64,000 bases of DNA, taken from NCBI GenBank assembly GCA_028716945.1, contig JAQUOT010000001.1:1-64000 (forward strand), given 5' to 3'. Source of the stretch: Candidatus Nanoarchaeia archaeon (GTDB lineage Archaea; Nanobdellota; Nanobdellia; SCGC-AAA011-G17; JAFCDX01). Position 1 is the stretch's first letter. The number at the start of each line of letters is the position of its first letter. The notes under the pieces were generated by a model, which was given only the letters and a program-made list of their open reading frames with translations, ran no database searches and was not told the origin of the DNA. Both the position numbers and the translations under genes were made by a program. Shown one piece after another: positions 43,815 to 52,912 of this stretch.

Positions 43815-44089
43815 TTTGCCTCTAAAACTTTTATAATATGATAACCAAATTGTGTTTTAACTATAATTAATTTTCCTGGGGCTGTTTCAAACGCAGCTTT
43901 TTCAAATTCTTTTACCATTTGATTTCTTCCAAACCAGCCTAAATCTCCGCCTTTCTTTTTACTAGGACATAAAGATTTTTCCATAGCAATAGCTTCAAAG
44001 CTCGCACCATTATTTATTTGTTCTAGAATTGATTTAGCTTCTTGTTCAGTTTTTACTAAAATATGTGCTGCATGTACTTTTTGTGGCAT
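43811..44089 (-). CDS. Parvulin-type peptidyl-prolyl isomerase
   Basis: 92 residues, a minimal PpiC domain. It carries AAHILVKTE, the GGDLGWFGRNQMVKEFE block and a final TQFGYHIIKV, all parvulin hallmarks. No signal peptide, so a cytoplasmic folding helper. Coupled to trpS by a 4-base overlap. Confidence 0.93.
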   Translation of the reverse strand: MPQKVHAAHILVKTEQEAKSILEQINNGASFEAIAMEKSLCPSKKKGGDLGWFGRNQMVKEFEKAAFETAPGKLIIVKTQFGYHIIKVLEAK

Positions 44090-44132
44090 GTTTAATCCTT
44101 TAAAGTAAATATCTACTTATATAAAAATATAA

Positions 44133-45596
44133 TCATAATCTTCTCTTGGTTGCTTGATTAGCTACATAAGCAAAGAATCCAAGTATAAAGGCAAATCCAA
44201 CCAAAATCAAGAATGCAGGCCATTGGTCTTTTATTGGAGACCCAAATAAGATTACTTTCTTTAATGCAGATTCTGTTAATACAAATGGGTTTACAAATAA
44301 TATTATATCTCTAACCCAAGAAGGTAAGCTTTCTAAAGGTAATATTGTATTTGAAAAGAATAATAATACGCTTGCTATAGATATTGAAGCTAAATTACTT
44401 GTTTCACTTGATTTGAAACTATAACCAATTATCATACCAATTAAAATAAAGACTACTGAACTTAAAGCTAAAATTAAAAACGCAAATAAAGCCGCTAATA
44501 AAAATGATTGTGAAAAGAAGAATAATGAAGCAACTACTATAACTAATAATTCTATAAGAACAATTATCCAGTATGAAAAGAAATTACCTAATAAAAATAT
44601 AAAATCTGAAGTAGGTGTTATGAAATTTCTGAAATAAGCATATGTTGTTTTTTCATTTATTAAAGAGGTAGAGGATAATAACATTGATACAAACATTACA
44701 ATTAATACTAATAAAGTTGGAAATAAATAATTTAAATTTGCTCCTTGTGTAGTTATAGGTTCTATTTTGGTTTTAATTGGACTTACAATATTTTCTGCAT
44801 CTTTTACTTCTATACCAGAAACACTATTTATTATATTTGTTACAACAGTAGTTAAAGAACTTAAGTCTTCTTGGCTTTGTGTTGCAACGCCTTCAAGTTC
44901 AGTTATTTTTGTTGTTGAGGTTTTTAATATATCCTGAGTTTCTTCAAGAGTATTTTTAATACTAGTAGCATAAGTTCCAGTTAAATTATTTTCTTTAAAT
45001 TCTAAAGAAATATTTTCCATATCCATCAATTCTAAACCTTTAAAGGAAGTTGACATTTCTGTTAAACTATTTTTAATTTCGTTGGTATTAGATGATGCTG
45101 CTTCTAAAGCAGATTTCTTTTCTACAAGAGAAACTCTTGCATTTTCTAATCTAGTCAATATATTTCCAGTCATTTCCTTGCTTAAAGCAGTTGATTTTAT
45201 TTCTAATTGTGAAGAAACAGTATCAATTATGTTATAAACCAAATTCATTCTTGAATAGTCTACATAAAAAATTATATTGTCTGAAGTTGTAACTTTTAAA
45301 TCTGGAGGGAAAACCGCACATACATTAAATTCTCCGGCCTTAACTCCATTAATACAATTGTCCTGTGTTTCTAATTCATAAACAGAAAATTTTGTTTTTA
45401 ATTGTTCTAATACAGAGTTTGTTAAATCAGAATGTGCACTTGTATAAACACCAAGTCTTACATCATTTAATCCAGAGGAATTAAAAGCTAATCCAACCAA
45501 TAAAATCAATAACAAAGGTCCAAGTACAACTACTAAAGCAGAAGTCTTAGATCTAATTAAAATCTTTAAGTTTTTTGAAATAATACTTCCTATCAT
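44133..45596 (-). CDS. ABC-2 type export permease
   Basis: 487 residues. The N-terminal helix (TSALVVVLGPLLLILLVGLAF) is followed by a long extracytoplasmic domain of about 240 residues with coiled-coil stretches. Five or six membrane helices follow (from LFPTLLVLIVMFVSMLL to FLILVGFAFILGFFAYV). This is the ABC-2/YhgE-like layout of exporters. One base separates it from the ATPase gene. Substrate unknown; polymer, lipid or peptide export is possible. Confidence 0.85.
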   Translation of the reverse strand: MIGSIISKNLKILIRSKTSALVVVLGPLLLILLVGLAFNSSGLNDVRLGVYTSAHSDLTNSVLEQLKTKFSVYELETQDNCINGVKAGEFNVCAVFPPDLKVTTSDNIIFYVDYSRMNLVYNIIDTVSSQLEIKSTALSKEMTGNILTRLENARVSLVEKKSALEAASSNTNEIKNSLTEMSTSFKGLELMDMENISLEFKENNLTGTYATSIKNTLEETQDILKTSTTKITELEGVATQSQEDLSSLTTVVTNIINSVSGIEVKDAENIVSPIKTKIEPITTQGANLNYLFPTLLVLIVMFVSMLLSSTSLINEKTTYAYFRNFITPTSDFIFLLGNFFSYWIIVLIELLVIVVASLFFFSQSFLLAALFAFLILALSSVVFILIGMIIGYSFKSSETSNLASISIASVLLFFSNTILPLESLPSWVRDIILFVNPFVLTESALKKVILFGSPIKDQWPAFLILVGFAFILGFFAYVANQATKRRL

Positions 45597-45597
45597 T

Positions 45598-46548
45598 TTA
45601 AGACATTAAACCTTTTTCACCTCTTACTATAGATTCAAAAATAATATTCAATGACATTCTTTCTATACTAACATGTTCTATTTTTTCTCTTCCTAGTCTA
45701 GACAATCTCATTATAATATTAAGAAGAGCTTCTCCTTTTGGTGTAAAAATTAAAATCTTTTCTCCTTCGTAATCAACATCTTCTACTTTTCCTCCAGCTT
45801 GTATTATTTTTTTAACAAAAGCTTGGTAATTTCTTGATTCTAATTGTAATTTTACAATTTCATTCTTACCATATTCTCTTTCTATTGCTACAGGAGAACC
45901 AATTTTCAATAATTTTCCTTTGTGTAAAATAGCAATAACATCACATAATTCTTCAACTTCTTCTAATAAATGAGAAGTAATTATTATTGTAGTTCCTGCT
46001 TCATTTATTCTTCTTATCAAATTTAATAATTCTTTTCTTAATATAGGATCTAAATCTTCGGTTGGTTCGTCTAAGATTAGTACAACTGGTTTGTGTATTA
46101 AAGCGCAGGCAATATCTAATCTTCTTTTCATTCCTGTAGATAAAGAACCACCAAGAGTTTTCTTTGCATAAGTTAATTCTACTAAATCCAATAATTTTCT
46201 TACACGTTCTTTTAATTCTTTTCTTGGAATACTATATAATTTTCCAAAATAATATAAATTTTCTTCTACTGTTAGTTTAGGGTAAAAAGATCCTGCTTGC
46301 GTTGCAAAACCAAATCTTGTTTCAACACCCCTCATATCTTTAAAAATATCCAAACTTTGAAATAGAATAGTACCTTTTTCAGGTTTTAAAAATCCAATTA
46401 AGGTATTTAATAAAGTAGTTTTACCAGAACCATTTTCACCAATTATACCAAATATTTTATTATAAGGAATTTCTAGATTTAAATTGTCAAGAACAGTATT
46501 TTTACCAAAAATCTTTGTAAGATTCCTTATTTCAATAAACCCTGCCAA
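45598..46548 (-). CDS. ABC transporter ATP-binding protein (exporter type)
   Basis: 316 residues. Walker A GENGSGKTTL, Q-loop (FGFATQAGS), signature LSTGMKRRL, Walker B VVLILDEPTEDLDP and the switch His in ITSHLLEE. The start is TTG at 46548, with GAGGTG about 5 nt upstream. It powers the ABC-2 permease encoded next to it. Confidence 0.93.
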   Translation of the reverse strand: MAGFIEIRNLTKIFGKNTVLDNLNLEIPYNKIFGIIGENGSGKTTLLNTLIGFLKPEKGTILFQSLDIFKDMRGVETRFGFATQAGSFYPKLTVEENLYYFGKLYSIPRKELKERVRKLLDLVELTYAKKTLGGSLSTGMKRRLDIACALIHKPVVLILDEPTEDLDPILRKELLNLIRRINEAGTTIIITSHLLEEVEELCDVIAILHKGKLLKIGSPVAIEREYGKNEIVKLQLESRNYQAFVKKIIQAGGKVEDVDYEGEKILIFTPKGEALLNIIMRLSRLGREKIEHVSIERMSLNIIFESIVRGEKGLMS

Positions 46549-46600
46549 ACATACACCTCTTTAGTTATAATTATCTATAAAAACTAATATTTAAAGGTTA

Positions 46601-47806
46601 TTATTTAGAAGTTATTATCTCTATTACATCCCCGGATTTTAAATTGTATTCTTTACCTACAGCCATTCTTTTTTTAACATCCATTGCCTTTACAAAAGTA
46701 TCTCCTATTGTAGTATGAATTTTATAAGCAAATTGTAGAGCAGTAGTTCCTGGTTCCATTAAAAAACAATCTGGCAATGTTCTTCCTTCAGAATCTTGTA
46801 ATTTTTTCATTCCTCCAGGGAAGATTGCTAAATACTTTAAAAAGTCAAATACTGCTTTATCTAATAATTCTTGTATACCTGTGCTTTTGTATTTATCTAA
46901 AATATTTTTTTGAATGAAATTTAGAGCATTTAGTTGTTGTTCTGATAAAACTTTCTTACCTTTGTCTGTTATTTCAAATGACATTGATCCAGGAATATAA
47001 TCTATTAGACCTGCTTTTGCTGCTTCTTTCAAAGCTAATTCAGACTCTGCAGAACAAGGAACTATTAATAATCCTGGGAATTTTTTCTTTGCTTCTTCAA
47101 AGTATTTTTCAGAGCCAGGAACATCAATTTTATTCGCTGCAATTATAATTGGTTTTGATAATTTTCTTAATTCTTTACATAAACTTAGTAAATTATTTTC
47201 AGACCAAGCTTCAGGGGTCTCTTTATTTAAATTTAAATTTCTAATAGATGATTCAACTTGATCTTCATTTACTCTCAATCCAGATAATTGTTTTGCAATA
47301 GCTTTTACAATTTCTCTTTTTTCTTGTTTAGCTTGACGTACAAATTTATCCCAACCTTTTCCAAGAATATTATAAAACCATAAGTCAATTTCTTCTTCTA
47401 AAAATTCTATATCTTTACAAGGATTATATGAGAGTTTATCAACAGATTCTCCATTCTCATTTGTACTTCCAGAAATATCAACTACATGAATTAATACGTC
47501 TGCTTGTCTTAAATCGTCTAGGAATTGATTTCCAAGGCCTTTACCCTCATGTGCACCAGGAACTAAACCAGCTACATCTAACAAATCAACAGGGACAAAT
47601 CTTATTCCACTAAGACAATATCCAAATCTGGGATTACATTTAACATTGAAAAATTTCTCAGGACATTCTGTTCTTACAAAACCTATTCCATGATTTGGTT
47701 TTATTGTTGTGAAAGGATGGGGAGCAATAGCTACATCTGCTAGTGTACTTGCCTTAAAAAAAGTAGATTTACCACTTGAAGGCTTACCAACAATTCCGAT
47801 TAACAT
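46601..47806 (-). CDS. Obg/YchF-family GTPase with TGS domain
   Basis: 401 residues. G1 GIVGKPSSGKST, G3 DVAGLVPGA and G4 NKID are present, and the C-terminal TGS domain (AYKIHTTIGDTFVKAMD...GDVIEIITS) is intact. This matches the archaeal YchF-like/Obg-like family that binds ribosomes. Leaderless or with a very short leader: the TATA-like TTTATATAG lies just upstream. Confidence 0.92.
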   Translation of the reverse strand: MLIGIVGKPSSGKSTFFKASTLADVAIAPHPFTTIKPNHGIGFVRTECPEKFFNVKCNPRFGYCLSGIRFVPVDLLDVAGLVPGAHEGKGLGNQFLDDLRQADVLIHVVDISGSTNENGESVDKLSYNPCKDIEFLEEEIDLWFYNILGKGWDKFVRQAKQEKREIVKAIAKQLSGLRVNEDQVESSIRNLNLNKETPEAWSENNLLSLCKELRKLSKPIIIAANKIDVPGSEKYFEEAKKKFPGLLIVPCSAESELALKEAAKAGLIDYIPGSMSFEITDKGKKVLSEQQLNALNFIQKNILDKYKSTGIQELLDKAVFDFLKYLAIFPGGMKKLQDSEGRTLPDCFLMEPGTTALQFAYKIHTTIGDTFVKAMDVKKRMAVGKEYNLKSGDVIEIITSK

Positions 47807-47877
47807 AAAAATACCAAGAAAGAGCTATATAAAAAACTTTTTAAAGTAACTAAAACTAAATTCTTTATGAGCTGTGA

Positions 47878-47987
47878 GCCTGTAGCTCAGCCTGGTTTAG
47901 AGTACCGGTCTTATATGACCAAATCAGGTCCAAATACCTTTGGGCTAAGTTAGCCGGTGGTCCGGAGTTCAAATCTCCGCAGGCTCA
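47878..47987 (+). tRNA. tRNA-Ile(UAU) with 34-nt intron
   Basis: Acceptor GAGCCTG/CAGGCTC, discriminator A, no encoded CCA. D arm GCTC...GAGT, anticodon stem CCGGT/GCCGG (one G-U), T arm CGGAG-TTCAAAT-CTCCG. The loop CTTATA...A gives anticodon TAT, which reads AUA as isoleucine. The intron is 47918-47951 after base 37. Most archaea instead read AUA with a CAU tRNA modified to agmatidine by TiaS. Confidence 0.88.
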
Positions 47988-48063
47988 TTTTTTATTATAA
48001 CTAGATAGTAATAACAAATAGGAATATTTATATATCTCTTCTTAGATATAATAGTCTATTAAA

Positions 48064-48465
48064 ATGATAAATGACAAAAAAATAGCAAAGCCAAACTGGA
48101 TTATAGACTTATTAAAATATCCATTAAATATTAGAGAAGAAGATATTGAAATAGACGGAACTCCTAAAAAACATTTAGTAATTCAAAATGAAAAGGAAGT
48201 GTTAGGCATAATTTTAGGAGACACGAGTCAATTAGTTGTATCTTATCTTTCTTTAGATCAAGAAATAAGTAAGATTACTTTACACGGTTGCCCTGCTGAA
48301 ATAAAAAGTTGGGAAGAACAATTAGATAAAAGTTATAGTAACCAAGTACCTTATTTCTCATTGAAATTAGATTCAAAACTTGCTCAAAAAATAAGTGAAT
48401 ATTTAGCTCAATCAATGTGTCTTAATAAAGAGATTTCTAGAAGAGAAAAAATTTATCCAAATTAA
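48064..48465 (+). CDS. Hypothetical 133-aa protein
   Basis: No family recognised. Soluble alpha/beta protein, without membrane segments or a metal motif. TATA AATATTTATATATC at about 48023-48035. Its end touches the end of a convergent gene (48466). Confidence 0.55.
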   Translation: MINDKKIAKPNWIIDLLKYPLNIREEDIEIDGTPKKHLVIQNEKEVLGIILGDTSQLVVSYLSLDQEISKITLHGCPAEIKSWEEQLDKSYSNQVPYFSLKLDSKLAQKISEYLAQSMCLNKEISRREKIYPN

Positions 48466-48849
48466 CTATAATTTATTATAATTTTCCCAAGGACCATAAT
48501 TTCTTAATATTATTTTTCTGTTTATAGCATTAATATCCCAGTTTTCAATATAATTCCTACCTTCATGATAAAGTATATCATCTATAAATAATTTTATTAT
48601 TTTATTTGCAATATCAACTTCAAAATGCCAAGCAACCCTTTCTGATTTACCTCCTTTTGGACTAACCCAAAAATCACCATTTTTTTCTTTTTCATAATTT
48701 AATTTACTTTGTGCAATCATAAAAATTATTTTATTATATTTATCTTTATTTTGTTTTATGTATTTATCTCTCTTTAATCTGTTTAGTGCTTGATCAGAAA
48801 TTAGAATTCTCATTGTAAATTCTTCTGCCTCTTTTGCTATAATTCCCAT
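48466..48849 (-). CDS. Hypothetical 127-aa protein
   Basis: No family recognised. A beta-rich C-terminal half (VAWHFEVDIANKIIKLFIDDILYHEG) follows a basic helical N-terminus. The strand-helix layout faintly recalls RelE/ParE-like folds, but no catalytic motif is seen and there is no antitoxin partner. The start may be the second Met (residue 13). Confidence 0.5.
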   Translation of the reverse strand: MGIIAKEAEEFTMRILISDQALNRLKRDKYIKQNKDKYNKIIFMIAQSKLNYEKEKNGDFWVSPKGGKSERVAWHFEVDIANKIIKLFIDDILYHEGRNYIENWDINAINRKIILRNYGPWENYNKL

Positions 48850-48911
48850 ATAAGTTATAAACTTAAAGCATATATAAATTTTATTAAAAAAAGAAAAAAG
48901 AAGGAGGGTAA

Positions 48912-49037
48912 TTACTTAAGCCAGTGTAGTTTTTTTTCTTCTTTCACACGGAGTATTTCGAGGTATCTTAACTCACTGTCTTTTATGGAGGTGTAAAAAT
49001 CACCCAACTCTTTTTTACGAGGTGCACTTAACTTCAT
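48912..49037 (-). CDS. Small basic 41-aa protein
   Basis: ATG 49037, stop 48912-48914. It begins MKLSAPRKKELGDFY and ends EEKKLHWLK. A TATA box (plus strand ATAAATA, 49061-49067) lies 26 nt before the ATG, the leaderless spacing used throughout the window. A T-rich run follows the stop on the coding strand (terminator-like). The segment has more G+C than other spacers. Family unknown. Confidence 0.6.
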   Translation of the reverse strand: MKLSAPRKKELGDFYTSIKDSELRYLEILRVKEEKKLHWLK

Positions 49038-49150
49038 ATCATTCTTACTATAATTTACTTATAAATACCCTATGAAGACATTTTAAATAAAACAAATCTG
49101 GAAACAAAATTCATAAGCTTTTTAAAGCATCCAACTTAAAAGTAATTAAA

Positions 49151-49900
49151 ATGGTCTCTTTCGCATTTATACCTGCCTGGTTTAATGGTTATTCTTTTGT
49201 AATTTTTGAATTTATCTCTATGTTAGTATTATTCTCAATTGCTTTTTACTCTTATAGATTATATAAATTTTGTAAGAATAAATCCTATAAAGATTTAGCA
49301 ATTGCATTTAGTTTAATTGGAATTGCATTCATAGCAAAGTTATCAACCAATATAATTGTTTATTATAAAATTCTTGAAACGCAAGATTTTGGTTTATTTA
49401 CTTTAACTTTTCAAACAATGCAAGCATCTACAATATTTTATATTATTGGCTTTTTCTTTTATAGATTTTTAATGTTATTAGGTTTTTACATGTTTTATTT
49501 AGTTATTACAAAATCAGAAGAAAACACTTTATTCACAATTTTCTTTATTGTTGTAACTAGTTTATTTAGTACAAATTCTTATACAATATTTTACATAACT
49601 ACCTTAATTTTTACAGCTACCATAGCTAGATTCTATATGAAAAATTACAAAGAAAAGAAAGTCCAAAATACAAAATTTTTGGCAATTTCTTTTGGTTTAA
49701 TAGCTTTTAGCCAAGTTTTATTTGCAATTAGTGAATATACAGAATATTTATATATAGGAGGAGAACTATTACAATTAGCGGGTTATTTAGTGTTATTACG
49801 TATGTTCATGAGGTTGATTAAATCTGGGGGTTCAAAGAATAAAAAATGTCAAAAAAGCGAACAAGGATTGAAATCATTAACGACATCCTTAATGTTATAG
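49151..49900 (+). CDS. Seven-helix membrane protein paired with a winged-helix regulator
   Basis: 249 residues with about seven hydrophobic helices and short loops; a basic tail begins near residue 227 (RLIKSGGSKNKKC). No family name can be assigned. Its last 55 bases overlap, in another frame, the start of the downstream wHTH gene, so the two products are likely co-made. A sensor-regulator pair is a possible reading. TATA CTTTTTAAAG 25 nt upstream gives a leaderless start. Confidence 0.65.
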   Translation: MVSFAFIPAWFNGYSFVIFEFISMLVLFSIAFYSYRLYKFCKNKSYKDLAIAFSLIGIAFIAKLSTNIIVYYKILETQDFGLFTLTFQTMQASTIFYIIGFFFYRFLMLLGFYMFYLVITKSEENTLFTIFFIVVTSLFSTNSYTIFYITTLIFTATIARFYMKNYKEKKVQNTKFLAISFGLIAFSQVLFAISEYTEYLYIGGELLQLAGYLVLLRMFMRLIKSGGSKNKKCQKSEQGLKSLTTSLML

Positions 49901-50115
49901 CTGAAAAGCAAAAAATTAAACCTACCCATTTAATGTATAAATCCAATCTTTCTCATACCTTAATGAAGTCTTATTTAGAAGAGTTGATAGTTAAAGAAAT
50001 GGTTCAAAAAGTTAATAATAAAGAATATGAATATTTAGTTATTACAGAAAAAGGAATAGAATTCATTGGTAAATTCAAAAAAATGAAAGAATTTGAAGAG
50101 ACTTTTGGTCTTTAG
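49846..50115 (+). CDS. Small winged-helix DNA-binding protein (89 aa)
   Basis: RTRIEIINDILNVIAEKQKIKPTHLMYKSNLSHTLMKSYLEELIVKEMVQ is a typical archaeal winged helix (I quote only its ends as landmarks: RTRIEIINDIL and EMVQ); the wing contains EYLVITEKGIEFI. No other domain. It overlaps the upstream membrane-protein gene by 55 bases. Likely a transcriptional regulator. Confidence 0.75.
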   Translation: MSKKRTRIEIINDILNVIAEKQKIKPTHLMYKSNLSHTLMKSYLEELIVKEMVQKVNNKEYEYLVITEKGIEFIGKFKKMKEFEETFGL

Positions 50116-50150
50116 AAATCTTTAAATATTAAATATATTCTTTGAAAAAT

Positions 50151-50375
50151 ATGGAAAAATTAGAAAAAGTATTAGCACATAGTCCAATACCCGTAGTTGG
50201 AGAAATTGCAATGTATAGAACTAATTTAAGAGAATTAGGAAATGTTAAATTAGATGGGGACTTAAAAGTTAAAACAGTTATGAAAACATATGATGGAAGA
50301 GTATTTGTATATAGCACTTGGATTGCTGTAGCTTTAACTGCAGGTATTTTATTATATCCTTATTTAAAAAAATAA
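50151..50375 (+). CDS. Small single-pass membrane protein (74 aa)
   Basis: ATG 50151 is chosen over TTG 50142 because the GAAATC-TTTAAATA promoter (about 50116-50128) is 25 nt upstream of it. A soluble N-terminus precedes a C-terminal helix (TWIAVALTAGILLYPYL), so it is tail-anchored. No family recognised. Confidence 0.55.
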   Translation: MEKLEKVLAHSPIPVVGEIAMYRTNLRELGNVKLDGDLKVKTVMKTYDGRVFVYSTWIAVALTAGILLYPYLKK

Positions 50376-50388
50376 GAAAAAGAAGAAT

Positions 50389-50739
50389 TTATTTATAAAT
50401 TTGTTTTTCTACGAAATCGCCTATAACTGGCAATTTGAATTTTTCGCCTTGGAATGCTTTTACCATTAGCACTATCCATAATACAAATCCAAGTAGTTCA
50501 AGTAACATACCCACTAACCAACCTAGAATAGGTATCATAAACAATACCATTGTAACAACAAATAGTCCTGCGAATGTTAACAATGACTGCAATGCATGGA
50601 ATTTTACAAATTTATTGTTCTTTTCTAATATTAAAAAAACAATACCTGTTATAAAAGTCAAAACATAACAAAGCAATCCCTCTACGTTTTCATCCAAACC
50701 TAATGCGGTTTTAGAAGTTTTAACACTTTTTGTTGCCAT
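50389..50739 (-). CDS. DUF4870/Tic20-like membrane protein
   Basis: 116 residues from ATG 50739; GGGGGTAAAA lies just before it, which rules against the longer ORF start at 50769. The layout is typical of this family: GLDENVEGLLCYVLTFITGIVFLILEKNNKFVKFHALQS, of which GLLCYVLTFITGI and FVKFHALQS are the landmarks, then two further helices. Three membrane helices, no enzymatic motif. Confidence 0.8.
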   Translation of the reverse strand: MATKSVKTSKTALGLDENVEGLLCYVLTFITGIVFLILEKNNKFVKFHALQSLLTFAGLFVVTMVLFMIPILGWLVGMLLELLGFVLWIVLMVKAFQGEKFKLPVIGDFVEKQIYK

Positions 50740-50801
50740 TTTTACCCCCTTAATTAATATAAAATACAACCAAATTTAGTTTAAAAACGTTTCTATTTCA
50801 A

Positions 50802-51560
50802 TTAATCAGCTTGTTCCCATAAATTATTAAAAACCTTAATCAGATTCTCTGCTAATTTTTCATCTTCTATTAATAATATGCCACCAAATAATAATGCGTC
50901 TTCACAAACAAGTTTTAATAAAACCTTTTTTCTGTCAATTATATCACACCTTATAAAATCAGTATCAATTTTTCTTATTTGAAATTTTTTGGGATATTTT
51001 TTATTTAAGTTGGCTATAATCTTTGGAAGTACAATCTTTTTAGGATAAATTGATTTGAATATTATACCTCTTAAAATTGCCTTTTTAATTTCTTTTTCCC
51101 AGATTAATTTACTTTCCCTATTTGTTCCTGGTTTATGATGAATATTTAATATTTGTAAGACCTCTTTTTCTGCTCCATTAAAAGCTCTTAATTGAATTTG
51201 TTTATTATCATTTATTGTAGTTCCTATTTGAAAAAAGTTTGTAATTTCTCCTTTCTTTTTGTCTATATTTGTTACTAAATTTCTAAGTTTACTTATAACA
51301 ACATTTTCTTTTTCTTGTTTTTCTTTAATTAATTTAGAAATTAAATTAGAAGCGTTTTCTGTATATATTAACTTGGGTCTAGAGTTAGTTTCTTTTATCA
51401 ATCCTTTTTGTTTTAGAGATTTAACAATAGAATATACTTTTCCAAAAGGAATCCCTGATTTTTTACTCAGATTTTCTAAAGATAATTTTTCTTTTAGTAA
51501 TATTTCTAAGGCTTTACTTTCATAATAACTTAACCCCAAGGTTTGTAATTCTTGAATCAT
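50802..51560 (-). CDS. TrmB-like transcriptional regulator
   Basis: 252 residues. The winged helix LQTLGLSYYESKALEILL with the recognition segment SGIPFGKVYSIVKSLKQKGLI matches the TrmB type. The C-terminal region is a mixed alpha/beta sensor domain without a known ligand motif. It is transcribed divergently from 51626, and the two appear to share one TATA element at 51595-51605. Confidence 0.8.
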   Translation of the reverse strand: MIQELQTLGLSYYESKALEILLKEKLSLENLSKKSGIPFGKVYSIVKSLKQKGLIKETNSRPKLIYTENASNLISKLIKEKQEKENVVISKLRNLVTNIDKKKGEITNFFQIGTTINDNKQIQLRAFNGAEKEVLQILNIHHKPGTNRESKLIWEKEIKKAILRGIIFKSIYPKKIVLPKIIANLNKKYPKKFQIRKIDTDFIRCDIIDRKKVLLKLVCEDALLFGGILLIEDEKLAENLIKVFNNLWEQAD

Positions 51561-51594
51561 TTTTAACTCTAATTAAGTGTGAAAGATGCTGAAT

Positions 51595-51605
51595 ACTATT
51601 TAAAG
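51595..51605. promoter_or_regulatory. Shared TATA element between divergent genes
   Basis: CTATTTAAAGG is 25 nt before the ATG at 51626 on the plus strand and about 26 nt before the likely transcript start for the minus-strand gene at 51560. One near-symmetric AT element may serve both directions. Confidence 0.4.
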
Positions 51606-51625
51606 GTTTTGAAATCAATTAGGTT

Positions 51626-52498
51626 ATGGAAGATAAATTACCTAACCTTTCAGATAGAAAATTAATTGATCTACTTGAATGTCGAGATATACCAGATACT
51701 AGAAAAATCCAAAAAATAGTTTTAGACCATATAGTAGATTCTCATCCTTCTGAAATAAAAGCTAAAGAAGAAAATGCACAAACTTATATAATAAATCAAA
51801 GAGAAGAAAGATGGTATTCATGGAAAGAAATAAATACTTTATCAAGATTAATCCCAAAAGAAATAAAAAAAGAGATATATTCTTTAGCGATTCCTCTTTC
51901 TACAGCTTTTGGAGAATTTTGGAATTATAAAGACAAAACAGGAAAACATATTGGAACATATTATAGTGATTGGGTTAATGGTCCTTGTGGTATAAATCCT
52001 ATACATATTACCTCTTTAAAAAACATAGATAAAATTTGGAGTATATTATCTAAATTTGAATTAAAAATAGAACGTTATTCTTCAGATATTAAATTATGTG
52101 AGCTTGATAGAAATCCAGAAGGAATAATTGTTCCATACAGATGGAATTTTGATCAGAATTATGATAGTCCTAGTTGGAAAATAAGTAAACATATTTTCTT
52201 AGCTTGGGATAAACCAATCTTTGTAATACCCTATTTTTTTATCAAAGATATTAGATATAAAGAAATAGAAAGAAAAAAAACAAGCATAGACCATTTTAGT
52301 ATTACAGAAAAATTAACTAAATGTAAAGATTTTACAATGTACACCGCTTCATTCTGTAATGCCCATTTAAAAAAATCAGAGAGTTGGATTAAAAAGGAAG
52401 TAAAATCTAGAAACGAACATAAAGCTCTTAGAAAAGTTGAAAATAAAGTTATGAAAATTGGAGAACCAGTTTTAATTTATGATCCGGGGTGGGTATAA
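51626..52498 (+). CDS. Hypothetical 290-aa protein
   Basis: No family recognised. Trp/Tyr-rich soluble protein (RWYSWKEINTL, FWNYKDKTGKH, YRWNFDQNYDSPSW). No signal peptide or membrane helix. The downstream gene starts immediately after its stop (TAA-ATG), so the two form an operon. It is leaderless. Confidence 0.55.
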   Translation: MEDKLPNLSDRKLIDLLECRDIPDTRKIQKIVLDHIVDSHPSEIKAKEENAQTYIINQREERWYSWKEINTLSRLIPKEIKKEIYSLAIPLSTAFGEFWNYKDKTGKHIGTYYSDWVNGPCGINPIHITSLKNIDKIWSILSKFELKIERYSSDIKLCELDRNPEGIIVPYRWNFDQNYDSPSWKISKHIFLAWDKPIFVIPYFFIKDIRYKEIERKKTSIDHFSITEKLTKCKDFTMYTASFCNAHLKKSESWIKKEVKSRNEHKALRKVENKVMKIGEPVLIYDPGWV

Positions 52499-52909
52499 AT
52501 GGAAAAACTACAATTAGAAATTTTGGTAACATCTTATAATATAACTTATAAAAAAGGAAAAACAGAACATGACGACCCTGTTCCTGGGGCTTCTCACTTT
52601 TCTATTAAAGAATCAGAAAAATATGGGCCTTATTATTTTATAAAAGATGTTAAAGAGAAGTTATGCACATTAATTTCAGAAAAAGAAGAAAGGGGTTGGA
52701 AAGAATATGGATCCTGTGAATTAGATGAATTTAGTTTAAATAAGGAGAAATCGTATCATATATTCTTAAAACACACAGAATCAGAATATGAAATTATTTA
52801 TGAGATAAATAAGACAAAAGTTCCTTTTAACTCTCTTCCTAAAGAAACAAAAGATGAAATAAATAAAAAATCATTTGATGATTTAATGTATTTTCAATAT
52901 GGATTATAA
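52499..52909 (+). CDS. Hypothetical 136-aa protein
   Basis: No family recognised. Acidic and Lys-rich, soluble. Starts at the base after the upstream stop. It ends 3 bases before the stop of convergent polX. Confidence 0.55.
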   Translation: MEKLQLEILVTSYNITYKKGKTEHDDPVPGASHFSIKESEKYGPYYFIKDVKEKLCTLISEKEERGWKEYGSCELDEFSLNKEKSYHIFLKHTESEYEIIYEINKTKVPFNSLPKETKDEINKKSFDDLMYFQYGL

Positions 52910-52912
52910 AAA

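Noticed and set aside
48466-48849. RelE/ParE-type toxin
   Set aside because: No catalytic motif and no antitoxin neighbour; only a loose fold resemblance.
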